Shown one piece after another: positions 1 through 11,524 of a DNA stretch of 64,000 nt. The stretch comes from Coraliomargarita sinensis (GTDB lineage Bacteria > Verrucomicrobiota > Verrucomicrobiia > Opitutales > Coraliomargaritaceae): assembly GCF_003185655.1 (NCBI RefSeq), contig NZ_QHJQ01000010.1, positions 1 through 64,000 on the forward strand, written 5' to 3'. The notes below the pieces were generated by a model, which worked only from the letters and a program-made list of their open reading frames with translations, ran no database searches and had not been told where the DNA came from. Position 1 is the first letter of the stretch. Every line of letters begins with the position of its first letter. Position numbers and translations under genes: made by a program.

Positions 1-92
1 CAAAGACGCGCATACGGCTTCAAAAACTTTGATAACTACCGACTCAGAGTCATCGCCCAGTGCGGTTAAAGATGAACCACGAAAATAGAAAG

Positions 93-162
93 GAAATGCT
101 CCGGTCCCCAAACTTTGGTGTAGACCCGAAATGCTCCGGTCCCCAAACTTTGGTGTAGACCC
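93..162. repeat. Tandem 35-bp direct repeat (2 copies)
   Basis: Two adjacent, almost identical 35-bp units (93-127 and 128-162). Each holds an internal near-palindrome, ccaaactttgg, bracketed by ggtc and gacc. The block lies about 40 bp beyond the 3' end of the tRNA-Ser gene. Two units are too few and have no spacer, so this is not a CRISPR. It could be the remains of insertion ends or an attachment-type site; function unknown. Confidence 0.8.
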
Positions 163-198
163 CGTGACAGGCTGCCTAGCTTCGCTTCAGACGAAGCC

Positions 199-689
<491 letters not shown>

Positions 690-1031
690 GTGAAATCCAA
701 TCTGAATCACCCGCATTTCTCTTATCCAGTCGTGGCTCGCTTGCTTTTTTGGGTCCTTGGCTTCGCCTCGGTCGGGTGGTCGCTTCCGCCTGCTTACAAG
801 AGCTCGCTGCCTCTCGATTACCTGGCTGAACTCATCTCTGCATCGGACGGCGAGGGGTACTACGCCGACGATGAGAAGATGCGGCTATTTAATCCCTACC
901 CAAAGCCGGATAGCAAGAGGCCCTGGAGTCTCAAATACTTCGGTCCGGTCGGTATCGGGATTCATTTCGAGGCGCCCGGGATGACAATGAAAATCAGCAA
1001 CGTCGAGGCGGGGTCGCCGGCGGCGGAATAG
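690..1031 (+). pseudogene. Truncated N-terminal fragment of a PDZ-type exported protein
   Basis: The 113-residue frame opens at a GTG and starts with a hydrophobic export-like segment (residues 15-33). It runs through a charged linker into a segment ending KISNVEAGSPAAE and then a stop. In PDZ domains the V-x-x-GSPA stretch is followed by the ligand-binding helix and a G-D motif. Here the frame ends inside the domain, so the rest of the protein is missing. The W-S-L-K-Y-F-G-P segment resembles the start of large PDZ-containing secreted proteins of Verrucomicrobiota and Planctomycetes. I infer a remnant; a very short intact protein is the alternative. Dispersed-repeat spacer follows it. Confidence 0.5.
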
Positions 1032-1592
1032 ATTTTATTAGGAACAGGCTAATTCACTAATACACAAAAAAACCGGCCTATCCTTATATCCGATTCAAAC
1101 GGATAGGGTCCTGATGAAAAGGGCTCTTCGTAGATTTTTGTGGAGTGTAGCCGCCGTAGTCGGGGTGATTCATCCCCCAACCGAGCGTAGTAGGGGATGG
1201 GGAACGGCTGCGGGTTGGAGCGTTCCTTCCGGCCGAGGCTTTTAGAGCATGGCAAACCGAACCGGCCTCCGAACGGGGGATTGTGCCCGACGATGGGAAA
1301 GCCAGGAAATAAGCCGAATCACCGGAAGGCCCGATAACGGTTGCAGCCAGTGCCGTGGCTAGCGCAGCACTAGTGGCCATAAATTTTTATACTCGTTTGC
1401 TTGCCCGGAAAATCACAGAAAATCATCAGGTAGTCGGGCTCGTCACCTTTTTTAAGGGGCAGGCTAATCATGCCTATTCCTGCGGCAGTGGGTTTGCGGA
1501 GCCATCCTGCACATCATTTTTAGGCAGTGCCGGGAATGAGCGCTCGACCGGTCGATGTCGGTCAGTTGCGCAGGCGCTTCGCTCACAGGAGT
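1032..1592. other. Spacer with one copy of the GTCGGGG hairpin repeat
   Basis: This 560-bp spacer separates the PDZ remnant from the 3' end of the comM-type gene. It holds copy 1 of a dispersed hairpin repeat (about 1118-1245). The 98-codon minus frame across it (1084-1380) encodes that repeat in translation and is not credible as a gene. The rest is featureless. Confidence 0.55.
1118..1245 (+). repeat. Dispersed hairpin repeat GTCGGGG...CCCCCGAC, copy 1
   Basis: The core at 1159-1181 reads gtcggggtgattcatccccc, a stem of gtcgggg with cccccaac around a tgattcat loop. Upstream is the family's conserved shoulder (ctcttcgtagatttttgtgg). Downstream is a tail (ccgagcgtag taggggatgg) shared with the copy at 44823. 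Three other copies lie in the window. Confidence 0.8.
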
Positions 1593-3140
1593 TCAGTAGA
1601 AGGTATTCCGGTCCAGGCTGCGGTATTGAATGGCTTCGAGAAGGTGGGCCGTTTCGATCTCCGGGGTGCCGGCCAGGTCGGCAATGGTCCGTGCGACCTT
1701 GAGAATCCGGTCATAGGCGCGGGCGGATAGGGAGAGTTGCTCCATGGCCTGTTCGAGCAGTTGGCCTTGTTCTTTATCAATTGTGCAGTATTCACGGATG
1801 CTTTTATGCGACATGCGGGCGTTGCAGCGCATGGAGGGCTCCTTTTCGTCATGGAAGCGGGCGGCCTGAACCTCCCGCGCGCTGGTGCAGCGCTCACGAA
1901 CAGTGGCCGAACTCTCGCCCGGTTTGGCGTTCTGCAGTTCCTTGATACTGAGCGCCGGCGCTTCGATGTGGATGTCAATCCGGTCGAGCAGGGGCCCACT
2001 GATGCGGGAACGGTAGCGCTGAATCTGTGGCGCGGAGCAGCGACACTCCCTGGAAGAATCGCCGGTGTAGCCACACGGGCATGGGTTCATGGCCGCGACC
2101 AACATCATCGAACTGGGCAGGGTGATCTTGCCGGCACTGCGCGAGATGGTGACGCTGCCGTCCTCCAGCGGTTGGCGGAGCACTTCGAGGGTGGACCGCT
2201 TGAACTCGGGCAGCTCGTCGAGGAAGAGCACCCCATTGTGGGCCAGTGAGATTTCGCCCGGCCCCGGGATGGTGCCGCCGCCCAGCAGCCCCACGTCGCT
2301 GATGGTGTGATGCGGCGAGCGGAAAGGCCTTTGGAAGCATCGATTTCCCTGCCGGAGCGTCGAGCCGGCGGCCGACTGGATGCTGAGGATTTCCAGGAAC
2401 TCCTCCAGCTGCGGCTCCGGCATGATGGACGGGATCCGCTTGGCGATCATCGACTTTCCCGAGCCAGGCGAGCCCAGCATCAGTAAGTTATGCCCGCCGC
2501 TAACCGCAATTTCCACCGCCCGTCGCACGGCTTGTTGTCCTTTGACCTCGGAAAAATCGAGCTGCCGCCTTTCGGGCGGCCTTTGGGTGTAGCTGCTTTG
2601 CTCGGCACGCACCGGAGCGATAATCTTCTCTCCGTTGAAGAAACGCACCGCTTCATCGAGACTTGCGACCGGGTAAATGGATACGCCTTCCACCAACGCC
2701 GCTTCATCGGAGGATTCGGCAGGCACGACCAGTCCACGTTTTCCCTGGCGTTTGGCCAGCATGGCCATGGCCAGAGCCCCTTTGACCGGACGCGTTTTAC
2801 CCGAGAGGCTGAGCTCGCCGGAAATCAGAAAGTCGTCCAGTTCCGCATCTTCGCATTTCTTCATGGAGGCAAGAATAGCGATTGCGATGGGTAAATCGTA
2901 GGCCGGCCCTTCTTTTTTCAAGTCTCCGGGAGCCAGGTTGATGGTCGTTCTGGTGGCCGGTGCGCGGTAGCCACTGTTAGCCAGTGCGGAAAACACCCGA
3001 TCCTGGGATTCTTTAACGGCACTGTCCGGAAGCCCGACCAGGACGAATTTAAGCTCGCCCGCCTCGCCGGTATTAACTTCAACTTGCACAGGATGTGCGT
3101 CGACACCCATCAGGGCTGCGGAATGTGTGATGCCCAGCAT
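1593..3140 (-). CDS. comM: YifB/ComM-type Mg-chelatase-like AAA+ ATPase
   Basis: A 515-residue protein of the usual length for the YifB/ComM family. The N-terminal Lon-protease-like S5 fold carries the family signature [18 protein letters not shown] (about 32-49). The AAA+ Mg-chelatase domain has Walker [12 protein letters not shown] (about 223-233). Walker B is in LFLDELPEF, followed by the cysteine cluster PCPCGY and the sensor stretch [11 protein letters not shown]. The C-terminal helical Mg-chelatase domain closes it. In naturally transformable bacteria ComM is a hexameric helicase that drives branch migration during integration of transforming DNA. Elsewhere the role of YifB is unclear. 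It is divergent from coaE with an 86-bp gap. Confidence 0.93.
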   Translation of the reverse strand: MLGITHSAALMGVDAHPVQVEVNTGEAGELKFVLVGLPDSAVKESQDRVFSALANSGYRAPATRTTINLAPGDLKKEGPAYDLPIAIAILASMKKCEDAELDDFLISGELSLSGKTRPVKGALAMAMLAKRQGKRGLVVPAESSDEAALVEGVSIYPVASLDEAVRFFNGEKIIAPVRAEQSSYTQRPPERRQLDFSEVKGQQAVRRAVEIAVSGGHNLLMLGSPGSGKSMIAKRIPSIMPEPQLEEFLEILSIQSAAGSTLRQGNRCFQRPFRSPHHTISDVGLLGGGTIPGPGEISLAHNGVLFLDELPEFKRSTLEVLRQPLEDGSVTISRSAGKITLPSSMMLVAAMNPCPCGYTGDSSRECRCSAPQIQRYRSRISGPLLDRIDIHIEAPALSIKELQNAKPGESSATVRERCTSAREVQAARFHDEKEPSMRCNARMSHKSIREYCTIDKEQGQLLEQAMEQLSLSARAYDRILKVARTIADLAGTPEIETAHLLEAIQYRSLDRNTFY

Positions 3141-3226
3141 ATCCTAATTATCAGAACGTATGCTTTTTCCTATGTCACGATTTAAGTTTCTTCCCATGTG
3201 GTGCTTGATGCGGTTACAGTAATAAA

Positions 3227-3808
3227 ATGAAGGTCGGTTTAACAGGTGGCATCGGTTGTGGTAAATCCACCGTAGCCCGCATGTTTCAGGATGCGGGATG
3301 GAGGACTCTGGAGTCTGATCAAATCGTTGCCGATATCCTCTCGGGCGATGCTGCGGTGCATGCTGCGCTCAGGGAGCGTTGGGGGGATAAAATCTTCTCC
3401 GACGATGGTCAGGTCAATCGAAGGGCAATTGCCGAAAAGGTATTTCAGGATGAAGAAGAATTGAGCTGGCTGGAACAGTTGCTGCACCCGCTGGTTAGGA
3501 AATTCTGGCAAGAGTCCGTGCAGGCGGATCCTCAGTCTGATTGGCTGGTGGAGATCCCTTTGATGTTTGAAAAAAGGCTTGAAACAGCATTCGATTTGGT
3601 TGTGTGTGTTGCCAGTCCTCCTGATGTGGTCGAAACCCGAATGGTGGCCCGAGGTTACACGGGAGAGGAAATCGAGCGCCGTCGTCAGCGACAGATGCCG
3701 CTCGACGAAAAGATACGGCTTGCCGACCATGTAATTACCAATGCGGGCAACTTAGAATTTTTAGAAAATCAAACCAAGCGGTTAATCGGGCAGATACAGG
3801 GAGCCTGA
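3227..3808 (+). CDS. coaE: Dephospho-CoA kinase
   Basis: CoaE phosphorylates the 3'-hydroxyl of dephospho-CoA with ATP, the last step of coenzyme A synthesis in the cytoplasm. The 193-residue length fits the family. Visible are the P-loop [14 protein letters not shown] (4-17), the ESDQIVAD substrate segment (about 30-37), and the lid and substrate region VEIPLMFEK (about 108-116). A C-terminal R-R-x-R-Q-M-P-L stretch is also typical. It is followed 17 bp later by rho on the same strand, so the two are probably cotranscribed. Confidence 0.95.
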   Translation: MKVGLTGGIGCGKSTVARMFQDAGWRTLESDQIVADILSGDAAVHAALRERWGDKIFSDDGQVNRRAIAEKVFQDEEELSWLEQLLHPLVRKFWQESVQADPQSDWLVEIPLMFEKRLETAFDLVVCVASPPDVVETRMVARGYTGEEIERRRQRQMPLDEKIRLADHVITNAGNLEFLENQTKRLIGQIQGA

Positions 3809-3825
3809 TCCCCATTCAATTTCTC

Positions 3826-5649
3826 ATGACCAAAGAAAACGACGAACCCAGTCTGGACCTCCAAACGGACGAGCCAGTTAAGAAGGCACCTCGCAAGAAG
3901 GCGGCCAAGAAGGCTGCCAAAAAGGCCGCGAAAAAACGTGTATCCAAAACCAAGCCGGAAGAAGCCTCGTCGGAAGTGTCGGATCACAGCGACGATGAAG
4001 TGACGTTCAGTGCCGATATCGTGGTGGACGACGGCCCCGAGGAGAAATCCGGGGGAACGGCCAGGGGCGACGTTGCGGATAAAGATAAGGACAGGGAGAA
4101 GGATAAGAAAGGTCAGCCCCAGAAAGGCGGTGGCGGTCCGCATCAGCAGGGGAGTGGCGGTCCGCATCAGCACGACCGACAAAAAGGAAACAAGTTTAAG
4201 AACAAGAACAACAAGCGCGGGAAACAGCGCGGCAAAAACAAGAACTGGCAGAATAAAAAACGGCGTGACCGCGAAGAGGAAACGCCGATCGAATTCGGCC
4301 AGCTACTTGAGTGGGAAGTTCTCGAAAAGCTCGATGAGATTAAAACTTTAGCCACTGACCTGAAGTCCGGAGGTAGTGAGACGCTCGACTACAACCGTAT
4401 CTACGACATGGGCCTGACGGAATTAAGGGGCGAGGCCGCAGCTCTCGAAGTCGAGACCGGACATCATGCGCCCAATCGGGACCAGTTGATCAACGCCATC
4501 GTCAAGCAGTTCGCGGATGCAAAACACGGAGTTTTCAGTGTCGGCGTGCTTGAACTGCTGGAGGACGATGAAGGCGGGCTCCTCGTCTACGAGCGCGACA
4601 ACTACCGGATCAAGCCGCTCAGTGCCTACGTGCCGCAGGCTTTTATTGAACACTTCGGCTTGAAACGCGGGCATATCGTTAAGGCTCAGTTGCACCCGCA
4701 CCGGGAGGGCGAGTCCTGTCCGTTTGCCGTCTCGATCGAGCAGGTGATGGATCGAGACCCGGAAACGCTCAGCGAAATTGTCCCTTTTACCGAGCGTGTG
4801 CCGTATTACCCGACATCACGTATTCTCATGGAGTCGGACAACGACGCCAAGTGGGACAACCTTTCCATGCGGGTGGTCGATTGTTTGACACCGGTCGGCT
4901 TCGGACAGCGCGGCTTGATCGTGGCGCCGCCCCGCACCGGTAAGACAGTCCTCATGCAGGGGATGGCGAATGCCATACAAAAGAATTATCCGGAGGCACA
5001 TTTGATCATCCTGCTTATCGACGAGCGTCCAGAAGAAGTGACCGATTTTCGCCGTCAGGTGGATGGCGAGGTCATCAGTTCGACGTTCGACGAATCAGCC
5101 GAGAGCCATGTGCATGCGGCCGAAATGGTGATCGAAAAGGCCCGTCGCATGGTCGAAGTTGGTAAAGATGTTGTAATATTGCTCGACTCGATTACCCGTC
5201 TTGCCCGCGCCTACAATACGACGATGCCGAATAGCGGTAAGATTTTGTCCGGCGGTGTGGAAGCAAATGCGCTGCAAAAACCGAAGCGTTTTTTTGGCTC
5301 TGCGCGAAATATCGAAGATGGTGGTAGCTTGAGTATTATCGCTACAGCACTGGTCGAAACCGGTAGTAAGATGGACGAAGTCATTTTCGAAGAGTTCAAA
5401 GGCACGGGCAACATGGAGTTGCACCTCGACCGTGGACTTTCGGACAAGCGAATCTTCCCCGCGCTCAGTATGGACAAGAGCGGCACCCGTAAAGAGGAAC
5501 TGCTCTATCACCCGGACGAGATGCAGAAAATTTATTCATTGCGAAGAGCAATGAAAGGGCTACCGTCCACTGATGCCATGGAAATGCTCATACAGCGTAT
5601 CAAAAAGACCAACACAAACGCTGAATTCTTGATGAGTGTTGCCCGTTAG
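3826..5649 (+). CDS. rho: Transcription termination factor Rho with lysine-rich N-terminal extension
   Basis: Hexameric RNA-dependent ATPase/translocase that ends transcription. At 607 residues it is about 190 longer than E. coli Rho. The excess is an N-terminal tail: [14 protein letters not shown] repeats (about 24-45), an acidic patch (50-75), then a Gly/His/Lys/Asn-rich stretch (about 95-155). The canonical protein begins near residue 160. It has the Rho N-terminal helix bundle ([20 protein letters not shown]), the cold-shock-like RNA-binding domain ([24 protein letters not shown]), and the ATPase domain. The P-loop is [13 protein letters not shown] (about 365-377), Walker [17 protein letters not shown], and the secondary RNA site includes [13 protein letters not shown]. 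The tail looks disordered and nucleic-acid binding; such tails are known in Actinobacteria and Bacteroidota. Confidence 0.96.
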   Translation: MTKENDEPSLDLQTDEPVKKAPRKKAAKKAAKKAAKKRVSKTKPEEASSEVSDHSDDEVTFSADIVVDDGPEEKSGGTARGDVADKDKDREKDKKGQPQKGGGGPHQQGSGGPHQHDRQKGNKFKNKNNKRGKQRGKNKNWQNKKRRDREEETPIEFGQLLEWEVLEKLDEIKTLATDLKSGGSETLDYNRIYDMGLTELRGEAAALEVETGHHAPNRDQLINAIVKQFADAKHGVFSVGVLELLEDDEGGLLVYERDNYRIKPLSAYVPQAFIEHFGLKRGHIVKAQLHPHREGESCPFAVSIEQVMDRDPETLSEIVPFTERVPYYPTSRILMESDNDAKWDNLSMRVVDCLTPVGFGQRGLIVAPPRTGKTVLMQGMANAIQKNYPEAHLIILLIDERPEEVTDFRRQVDGEVISSTFDESAESHVHAAEMVIEKARRMVEVGKDVVILLDSITRLARAYNTTMPNSGKILSGGVEANALQKPKRFFGSARNIEDGGSLSIIATALVETGSKMDEVIFEEFKGTGNMELHLDRGLSDKRIFPALSMDKSGTRKEELLYHPDEMQKIYSLRRAMKGLPSTDAMEMLIQRIKKTNTNAEFLMSVAR

Positions 5650-5685
5650 TTTTACTTTGATCACCCCAAATAATTCAAAAACCCT

Positions 5686-7404
5686 GTGACTTCTGCCGAC
5701 GAATTTGTTCTACAGCTGTTAACTGATAAAGGCATTGTCGATTCTGCCGCAATCGAAGATGCCCGTGCGAACGTCTCTGCCAGTGATGATGCGAGTGAAG
5801 ACACCGCTGTATTGGAGTATCTCATCAGTGAACATAAGCTAAAGCCCATGCAAGTTGCCGAGGTCCTCGCCGACGAGTTCAACATGGACTTGGTTGACTT
5901 GAGCGATGTCCGCATTTCCAGCGATGCTCTTGAAGTCGTACCTTTCGAACTGGCGAATCGCTACAAGGTCATTCCGCTTGAGGCCGACGGAACGGAAGTT
6001 GAGATCGCGGTGGCCGACCCGCTGGATATGGATGCGGTCGACAGTATCAGCCATGTGATTCAGCGTTCTGTGATCTGCCGGGTGGCGCCTCTCGAGGATA
6101 TCGAAAAGGCGATACACCAGTACTACGAAGGCGCCAGGGCAGAGCAGGTGAACGAAATTTTTGCCGATCAGGAAGACCCGGATGCGCTGCCCACTCAAAT
6201 CGACCTCCCGTCCGTCGAGGATGCTACGGAAGAAGAGGCCCCCATCATCAAATATGTCCATATGGTAATATCGGAAGCACTGAAAAGGCGGGCTTCCGAT
6301 ATTCACATGGAACCGCTGGAAAAACGTTTTCGTGTCCGCTATCGTATTGACGGCGTCCTGCATGAAGTGGAAAACCCGCCGAAGCGGCTGCAGCCTTCGA
6401 TTGTTTCCCGGATCAAACTGATGTCGAATGTCAGTATCGCGGAGAAACGGGTGCCGCAGGACGGGCGCATCAATATCAAGGTGGGCGCCAAGGTGATCGA
6501 CCTGCGTGTCTCGACCCTGCCCACGGCTTTTGGTGAGAGTATTGTCATGCGTATTCTCGACAAGGAAGGCCTACGGCTGGGGCTGCCTGAACTCGGTTTC
6601 TTTAGTGATGACCAAGCCACCTTCGAGAGGATTATTTCGCTTCCGGACGGGGTCTTTCTCGTAACCGGGCCGACCGGTTCCGGCAAGTCCACCACTTTGT
6701 ATTCGGCGCTCAACTACATCAACCATCCGGACCGTAAGATTATCACGGTCGAAGATCCGGTTGAGTATGAGCTCGCTGGCGTGAACCAGGTCCAAGTACG
6801 TCGCGAGGTCGGCATGACTTTTGCCGCGGCGTTGCGTTCCATGTTGCGTCAGGCGCCCAACATTATCATGGTGGGGGAAATTCGGGACAAAGAAACGGCT
6901 GAGATCGCCATTAATGCATCGCTAACCGGTCATATGGTTTTCAGTACGCTTCACACGAATGATGCGCCCAGCGCAATCAGCCGTTTGATTGATATTGGTA
7001 TCAAGCCCTTTCTGGTAGCGGCGGCGGTTCGTGCGGTGCTGGCCCAGCGTCTTGTAAGAAGGAACTGTCAAGCATGCCGAGGATCGTCGGATCCGGATGA
7101 GAAATTGCTGAATTCGCTTGGTATCAGGCCCGACCAGACTGCGGATGCCACCTTCATGGAGGGCGAAGGCTGCTCCAAGTGCAACGGAACAGGTTTCCGT
7201 GGGCGGGTAGGCATTTTTGAAATGTTTAACGTGAATGAAGAACTGCAGCAGATGATTTACGAGGAAGCCAGCCTGGTGGCTCTTCGAGCCAAGGCCCGTG
7301 AAATGGGTATGCGCACCATGCGGGAAGACGGGGTGCGCAAAGTCATTGCTGGTGTGACGACACCGAATGAAGTGCTGCACGCCACGGTGGCCGATTCCCT
7401 ATAA
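5686..7404 (+). CDS. GspE/PilB-type secretion/pilus assembly ATPase (first paralogue)
   Basis: A 572-residue hexameric ATPase that powers pilin or pseudopilin extension at the inner membrane. An N-terminal MshEN-type domain (about 5-150) precedes the catalytic core. The core has the Asp box region ([22 protein letters not shown]), Walker [14 protein letters not shown] (about 326-338), the His box and LHTNDA. A zinc-binding tetracysteine module lies near the C terminus (CQACRG ... CSKCNGTG). Start: the only upstream in-frame choice is GTG at 5686, with no clear Shine-Dalgarno, so the start is tentative. It opens a four-gene motor block with pilT, a second PilB-like gene and pilC. Which of the two PilB-like proteins serves the pilus is not visible. 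Confidence 0.93.
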   Translation: MTSADEFVLQLLTDKGIVDSAAIEDARANVSASDDASEDTAVLEYLISEHKLKPMQVAEVLADEFNMDLVDLSDVRISSDALEVVPFELANRYKVIPLEADGTEVEIAVADPLDMDAVDSISHVIQRSVICRVAPLEDIEKAIHQYYEGARAEQVNEIFADQEDPDALPTQIDLPSVEDATEEEAPIIKYVHMVISEALKRRASDIHMEPLEKRFRVRYRIDGVLHEVENPPKRLQPSIVSRIKLMSNVSIAEKRVPQDGRINIKVGAKVIDLRVSTLPTAFGESIVMRILDKEGLRLGLPELGFFSDDQATFERIISLPDGVFLVTGPTGSGKSTTLYSALNYINHPDRKIITVEDPVEYELAGVNQVQVRREVGMTFAAALRSMLRQAPNIIMVGEIRDKETAEIAINASLTGHMVFSTLHTNDAPSAISRLIDIGIKPFLVAAAVRAVLAQRLVRRNCQACRGSSDPDEKLLNSLGIRPDQTADATFMEGEGCSKCNGTGFRGRVGIFEMFNVNEELQQMIYEEASLVALRAKAREMGMRTMREDGVRKVIAGVTTPNEVLHATVADSL

Positions 7405-7427
7405 TCCGACGAGACTATCTTACGACG

Positions 7428-8507
7428 ATGAGCTACGAAATGAATGACCTTCTCGAACTGATGGTGGATCAGGGCGCATCGGATTTACACATTCAGGTCA
7501 ACCAGCCGCCGACTCTTCGGATGAGTGGCACGATGACCCCGGTTGATGGCCCGCCGCTCACCGCGAAAGACTCGGAGGATTTAATGAAGGCGATCACCTC
7601 GAGCACGAATCAGGAAAAGCTCAAGACAAGTGGTGGCGCAGATTTCGGTTTTGCTTATCAGGGGAAGTCCCGTTTCCGGGTTAGCGTTTTGCGGGCCAAA
7701 GGAGCCTACGGGATGGTGCTTCGACAAATCCCGAACGACTTATTCGGTCTCAGTGACATCGGGTTGCCGGATAAGATCAAAGAACTCATCAGCCGACCGC
7801 GCGGCCTTATTTTGGTGACCGGCCCCACCGGTTCGGGTAAGTCCACGACGCTCGCTTCCATGATCAACTGGATCAACGAGCATCATGACGGGCATATCAT
7901 TACCATTGAGGACCCGATCGAGTATTTCCATGAGCACAAGAAGTGTATCGTAACACAGCGTGAAGTCGGAGTGGATGTCGGTTCCTTTTCGGACGCAATC
8001 CGTGGCGCCTTACGACAGGACCCGGATGTTATTCTGGTGGGGGAAATGCGTGACCTCGAGACGATCGAAGCCGCTGTTGGTGCCGCGGAAACGGGGCACC
8101 TCGTTTTTGCGACTCTGCACACGACAGGCGCGGCCCGCACGGTCGACCGAATCGTGGATGCGTTTCCTGCGGATATGAAGGACCAGATGCGTACGCAGCT
8201 GGCCTCGTCGGTGGTCGCGGTTATTTCGCAGGTCCTCTGTAAGAAAAAAGGTGGCGGACGTATCGCTTCCTTTGAAATTATGGTGACGACGACGTCGATC
8301 GCCCAACTGATCCGTGAAAATAAAACCTACCGTATCGCTTCCGACATTCAGACCGGTGCTGTCCATGGTATGATTGGTCTGGATGCCCACCTTCTCAGTC
8401 TCTACAACCGCGACCTCATTACTGCCGAGGAAGCACTCACCAAATCCCAAACGCCCGGACCGATGAGAGATAAGCTCATTGAGTGCGGAGCAAAGTTTGA
8501 TACATAG
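7428..8507 (+). CDS. pilT: Type IV pilus retraction ATPase PilT
   Basis: PilT depolymerises the pilus for twitching motility and DNA uptake. The 359-residue size is typical. Visible are the N-terminal PAS-like region starting with [17 protein letters not shown] and Walker [15 protein letters not shown] (about 129-142). The Walker B/Asp box [13 protein letters not shown], the His box [20 protein letters not shown] and the C-terminal AIRENK-like motif (here LIRENK) complete it. The tetracysteine zinc module of PilB is absent, as expected for PilT. It lies 23 bp after the first PilB-like gene and 39 bp before the second. Confidence 0.95.
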   Translation: MSYEMNDLLELMVDQGASDLHIQVNQPPTLRMSGTMTPVDGPPLTAKDSEDLMKAITSSTNQEKLKTSGGADFGFAYQGKSRFRVSVLRAKGAYGMVLRQIPNDLFGLSDIGLPDKIKELISRPRGLILVTGPTGSGKSTTLASMINWINEHHDGHIITIEDPIEYFHEHKKCIVTQREVGVDVGSFSDAIRGALRQDPDVILVGEMRDLETIEAAVGAAETGHLVFATLHTTGAARTVDRIVDAFPADMKDQMRTQLASSVVAVISQVLCKKKGGGRIASFEIMVTTTSIAQLIRENKTYRIASDIQTGAVHGMIGLDAHLLSLYNRDLITAEEALTKSQTPGPMRDKLIECGAKFDT

Positions 8508-8546
8508 TTATTTTTCAACCACAGATCTATTCTTGGTAATACCCCG

Positions 8547-10235
8547 ATGTTCGAAGATCACAACGATACCGTTTACGATATAATCAAGTCAGCCAACTTG
8601 CTTGATGCCGCGCAGTTGGATGAACTGAATGAGTCCCATTTACATACCGGTAAGTCGCTTGCCGACGCGGTGGTCGATGCCGGTGTCGTGGAGCGTAACG
8701 ACATACTGGCCGCAATCGCGGAATATCTTGGCTACGAGTATCTCGAGAAGCTGCCGAATACGATTCCCGAAGAGGTCGCGTCTACGGTGCGTCCGAGCGT
8801 TGCGAGGATGTATGCGGTCGTTCCCTACGAGGTGGACGATACTTCGGTATCCGTCCTGGCAAAGGACCCTTTTAATCCGGCCATCATCGATGACCTGACC
8901 TTTACGCTGAACAAAGATATTACGATCGTTGTTTGTAATCCGGAATTCCTGGATGAACTGATTACCGCGACATACGGTGAGGAGGATTCTTCGATTGATG
9001 ATATTCTGGGCGATATTGGGGAGACCTACTCCGACTCGGAAGACGACCTTTCCGAAGGGGATCTTACGGATTTGGCAAATCAGACGCCGATCATCCGTTT
9101 CGTGAATCTTGTTCTCCAGCAGGCCATTAAGGACAAGGCATCCGACATCCACTTTGAGCCCTTTGAAGATCAGTTTCGTATTCGCTATCGGATCGACGGT
9201 GCGCTGTATGAAATGGCGCCGCCACCGCGTAACCTGGCAGTTCCGGTGACCTCGCGCGTGAAGGTGCTGTCCAATATGAATATTTCGGAGCGCCGCATCC
9301 CACAGGATGGCCGGATTAAGATGACCATTGCGGGTCGTCCGGTCGACTTGCGCGTCTCGACTTTGCCCACGCAGTTCGGGGAAAGTGTGGTGCTTCGGGT
9401 GCTGGATAAATCCGTGGTGAACCTTGATCTCGAAGCCCTCAGTTTGCCGGAAGACATTCTTCACAATATTCGCGATTTGGTGGATCGGCCCAACGGCATC
9501 TTTATCGTTACCGGACCAACGGGTTCGGGTAAAACGACAACCCTCTATAGTGCGCTTCGTGAGGTCAATGACGTCGAAACGAAAATCCTGACGGCCGAAG
9601 ATCCTGTCGAGTACGAGATCGACGGCATTATGCAGGTTGCGGTAAACCACCAGGTCGGTCTCGATTTCGCCCGTGCGCTGCGCGCTTTCCTGCGTCAGGA
9701 TCCGGATAAGATCATGGTCGGGGAGATTCGTGACCTTGAGACGGCCCAGATCGCGGTTCAGGCTTCCCTGACCGGGCACGTGGTTTTGAGCACCCTACAC
9801 ACCAACGATGCCCCGGGCGCGGTCACCCGTCTGATTGATATGGGGCTGGAGCCCTTCCTGATTTCCGCATCCCTGGAAGCCATATTGGCCCAACGCTTGG
9901 TTCGTCGAATTTGCAAGAGCTGTCAGACCGCTTACGAGCCTGGCCAGGAACTGATCGATATGCTCGACGTCGACCCACTCGAGATTGCCGATAAGGATTT
10001 TTATTACGGGGAGGGCTGCCCGAACTGCAGTAATACCGGTTACAGCGGCCGTATCGGTTTGTTTGAAATGATTGTGGTTTCGGACGCTATCCGCGAATTA
10101 ATCAATCAGCGTGCCCCGACACTCTCGATCAAACAAAAAGCTCTCGAACAAGGAATGAGAAGCTTGCGCGATGATGGTCTACGTGCCATTTTTGATGGGA
10201 ATTCTACGATCGAAGAAGTCCTCAAATATACCTAA
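8547..10235 (+). CDS. pilB: GspE/PilB-type ATPase (second paralogue, PilB candidate)
   Basis: A 562-residue extension ATPase with the same architecture as the gene at 5686. It has the MshEN domain (about 5-145), a core with [20 protein letters not shown], Walker [17 protein letters not shown] (about 325-340), Walker [15 protein letters not shown], and the zinc module CKSCQ ... CPNCSNTG. It sits directly before pilC (12-bp gap), the usual pilB-pilC order, which makes it the likelier pilus PilB. The acidic stretch [20 protein letters not shown] (about 149-168) between the N-domain and the core is a flexible linker. The symbol is assigned from context. Confidence 0.92.
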   Translation: MFEDHNDTVYDIIKSANLLDAAQLDELNESHLHTGKSLADAVVDAGVVERNDILAAIAEYLGYEYLEKLPNTIPEEVASTVRPSVARMYAVVPYEVDDTSVSVLAKDPFNPAIIDDLTFTLNKDITIVVCNPEFLDELITATYGEEDSSIDDILGDIGETYSDSEDDLSEGDLTDLANQTPIIRFVNLVLQQAIKDKASDIHFEPFEDQFRIRYRIDGALYEMAPPPRNLAVPVTSRVKVLSNMNISERRIPQDGRIKMTIAGRPVDLRVSTLPTQFGESVVLRVLDKSVVNLDLEALSLPEDILHNIRDLVDRPNGIFIVTGPTGSGKTTTLYSALREVNDVETKILTAEDPVEYEIDGIMQVAVNHQVGLDFARALRAFLRQDPDKIMVGEIRDLETAQIAVQASLTGHVVLSTLHTNDAPGAVTRLIDMGLEPFLISASLEAILAQRLVRRICKSCQTAYEPGQELIDMLDVDPLEIADKDFYYGEGCPNCSNTGYSGRIGLFEMIVVSDAIRELINQRAPTLSIKQKALEQGMRSLRDDGLRAIFDGNSTIEEVLKYT

Positions 10236-10247
10236 CCCCAACGTCCC

Positions 10248-11507
10248 ATGGCAAAATTCAAATACACGGCGATTGACGCCAATGGTAAGCAAAAGACCGG
10301 AACGGTCGACGCTGAGAGTCAAGAAGATGCTAATTCCAAGCTCAGCGCGGCTGGGTTGATGCCAACCAAAGTAACGGCCACGGGTGGTAGTAGCGCTGGT
10401 TCTGGTGGCAAAAAAGCGAAAGACGGCGGTAAAGCCAAAAAGAAGGGCATTGCTTTTGGTAAAGTGATCAGCCAGGAGGACCTTTCCACGTTTACCCGGC
10501 AACTTGCCACACTCCTGCAGGCGGGCCTTCCGCTGCTTCGCGGACTGGAGGTGATGATTCGCCAGGAGAAAAATCTCCGGTTCCGGGCAGTTCTGGAGCA
10601 AATCGCCGAACAGGTGAAGTCCGGTAACTCTTTTTCCGATGGCCTGTCTCAGCATCCGAAAATTTTCGACCGCCTCTACATTAACATGGTGAAGGCCGGT
10701 GAAGCGGGCGGTGTCCTCGACACGGTTCTTTCGCGACTTGCCGGCTTCATGGAAAAAGCCCTGAGGACCAAGAAGAAAGTTAAGTCCGCCATGGTTTACC
10801 CGATCGTCGTGGTCGGTGTGGCCGTGGCGATTGTCGCATTGTTGATGACAGTGGTGGTGCCGAAGTTTCAGACGATTTTCGACGATATGCTCGGTGGCTC
10901 TGCCCTGCCGGGGCCGACGCAACTGGTCATCAGTATCAGTAATTTCATGCAGCAAAACATTATCCTCAGTATTGTGATCTGTGTGGTTGCTTTCTTTGGT
11001 TTCAAATTTCTGCTTAGAACGACTTTCGGCAAAAAAATATTTAATTGGTGTTCGATTAATCTACCCAAGATCGGCGACCTTGTACGAAAGGTGAATATCG
11101 CGCGCATCACCCGCACCTTCGGTACGCTTCTTTCCAGCGGTGTGCCTATCCTGCAGTCCATTACGATTTCCAAAGACATTACCGGAAATAGCTTTTATGC
11201 GGGAGCCTTGAATCGTATCCACGACAGCGTGCGGGACGGGGAGCCACTTGCCGCTCAAATGGAGCGCGAATCAGTCTTTCCCAACATGGTGACCAGTATG
11301 GTGGATGTCGGTGAGGAGACCGGTGAATTGGCGGAGATGCTCAATCGCATCGCGGATAATTACGACGAGGACGTCGATAATGCGGTCGCTGGTATCACCT
11401 CGATTATCGAGCCGGTGATGATTGTCTTTCTGGCCTTGGTTGTCGGCTTTATCGTCATTGCGCTCTTCCTGCCGATTGTCGAAATCATCAAGCAACTTAC
11501 CGGTTGA
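10248..11507 (+). CDS. pilC: Type IV pilus inner-membrane platform protein PilC (GspF family)
   Basis: A 419-residue polytopic protein that forms the inner-membrane platform on which PilB and PilT act. It starts with the family signature [21 protein letters not shown] Gly/Lys-rich linker follows (about 45-65), then two GspF repeats. The first is around residues 80-203 ([20 protein letters not shown]) and the second around 280-400 ([19 protein letters not shown]). Hydrophobic membrane segments lie after each repeat and between them. It is the last gene of the motor block and is followed by a strong terminator. Confidence 0.95.
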   Translation: MAKFKYTAIDANGKQKTGTVDAESQEDANSKLSAAGLMPTKVTATGGSSAGSGGKKAKDGGKAKKKGIAFGKVISQEDLSTFTRQLATLLQAGLPLLRGLEVMIRQEKNLRFRAVLEQIAEQVKSGNSFSDGLSQHPKIFDRLYINMVKAGEAGGVLDTVLSRLAGFMEKALRTKKKVKSAMVYPIVVVGVAVAIVALLMTVVVPKFQTIFDDMLGGSALPGPTQLVISISNFMQQNIILSIVICVVAFFGFKFLLRTTFGKKIFNWCSINLPKIGDLVRKVNIARITRTFGTLLSSGVPILQSITISKDITGNSFYAGALNRIHDSVRDGEPLAAQMERESVFPNMVTSMVDVGEETGELAEMLNRIADNYDEDVDNAVAGITSIIEPVMIVFLALVVGFIVIALFLPIVEIIKQLTG

Positions 11508-11524
11508 GTTCACTCTCGGCCCGA

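Noticed and set aside
93..162. CRISPR array
   Set aside because: Only two units, directly abutting without spacers, and no cas genes.
1084..1380. 98-codon minus frame in the first spacer
   Set aside because: Its C-terminal half is the translation of the GTCGGGG hairpin repeat; no ribosome site.
8640..9779. 379-codon minus-strand frame opposite the second PilB-like gene
   Set aside because: A long antisense shadow caused by codon bias in a high-GC gene; residue composition is unlike a real protein (many Arg/His/Asn runs).
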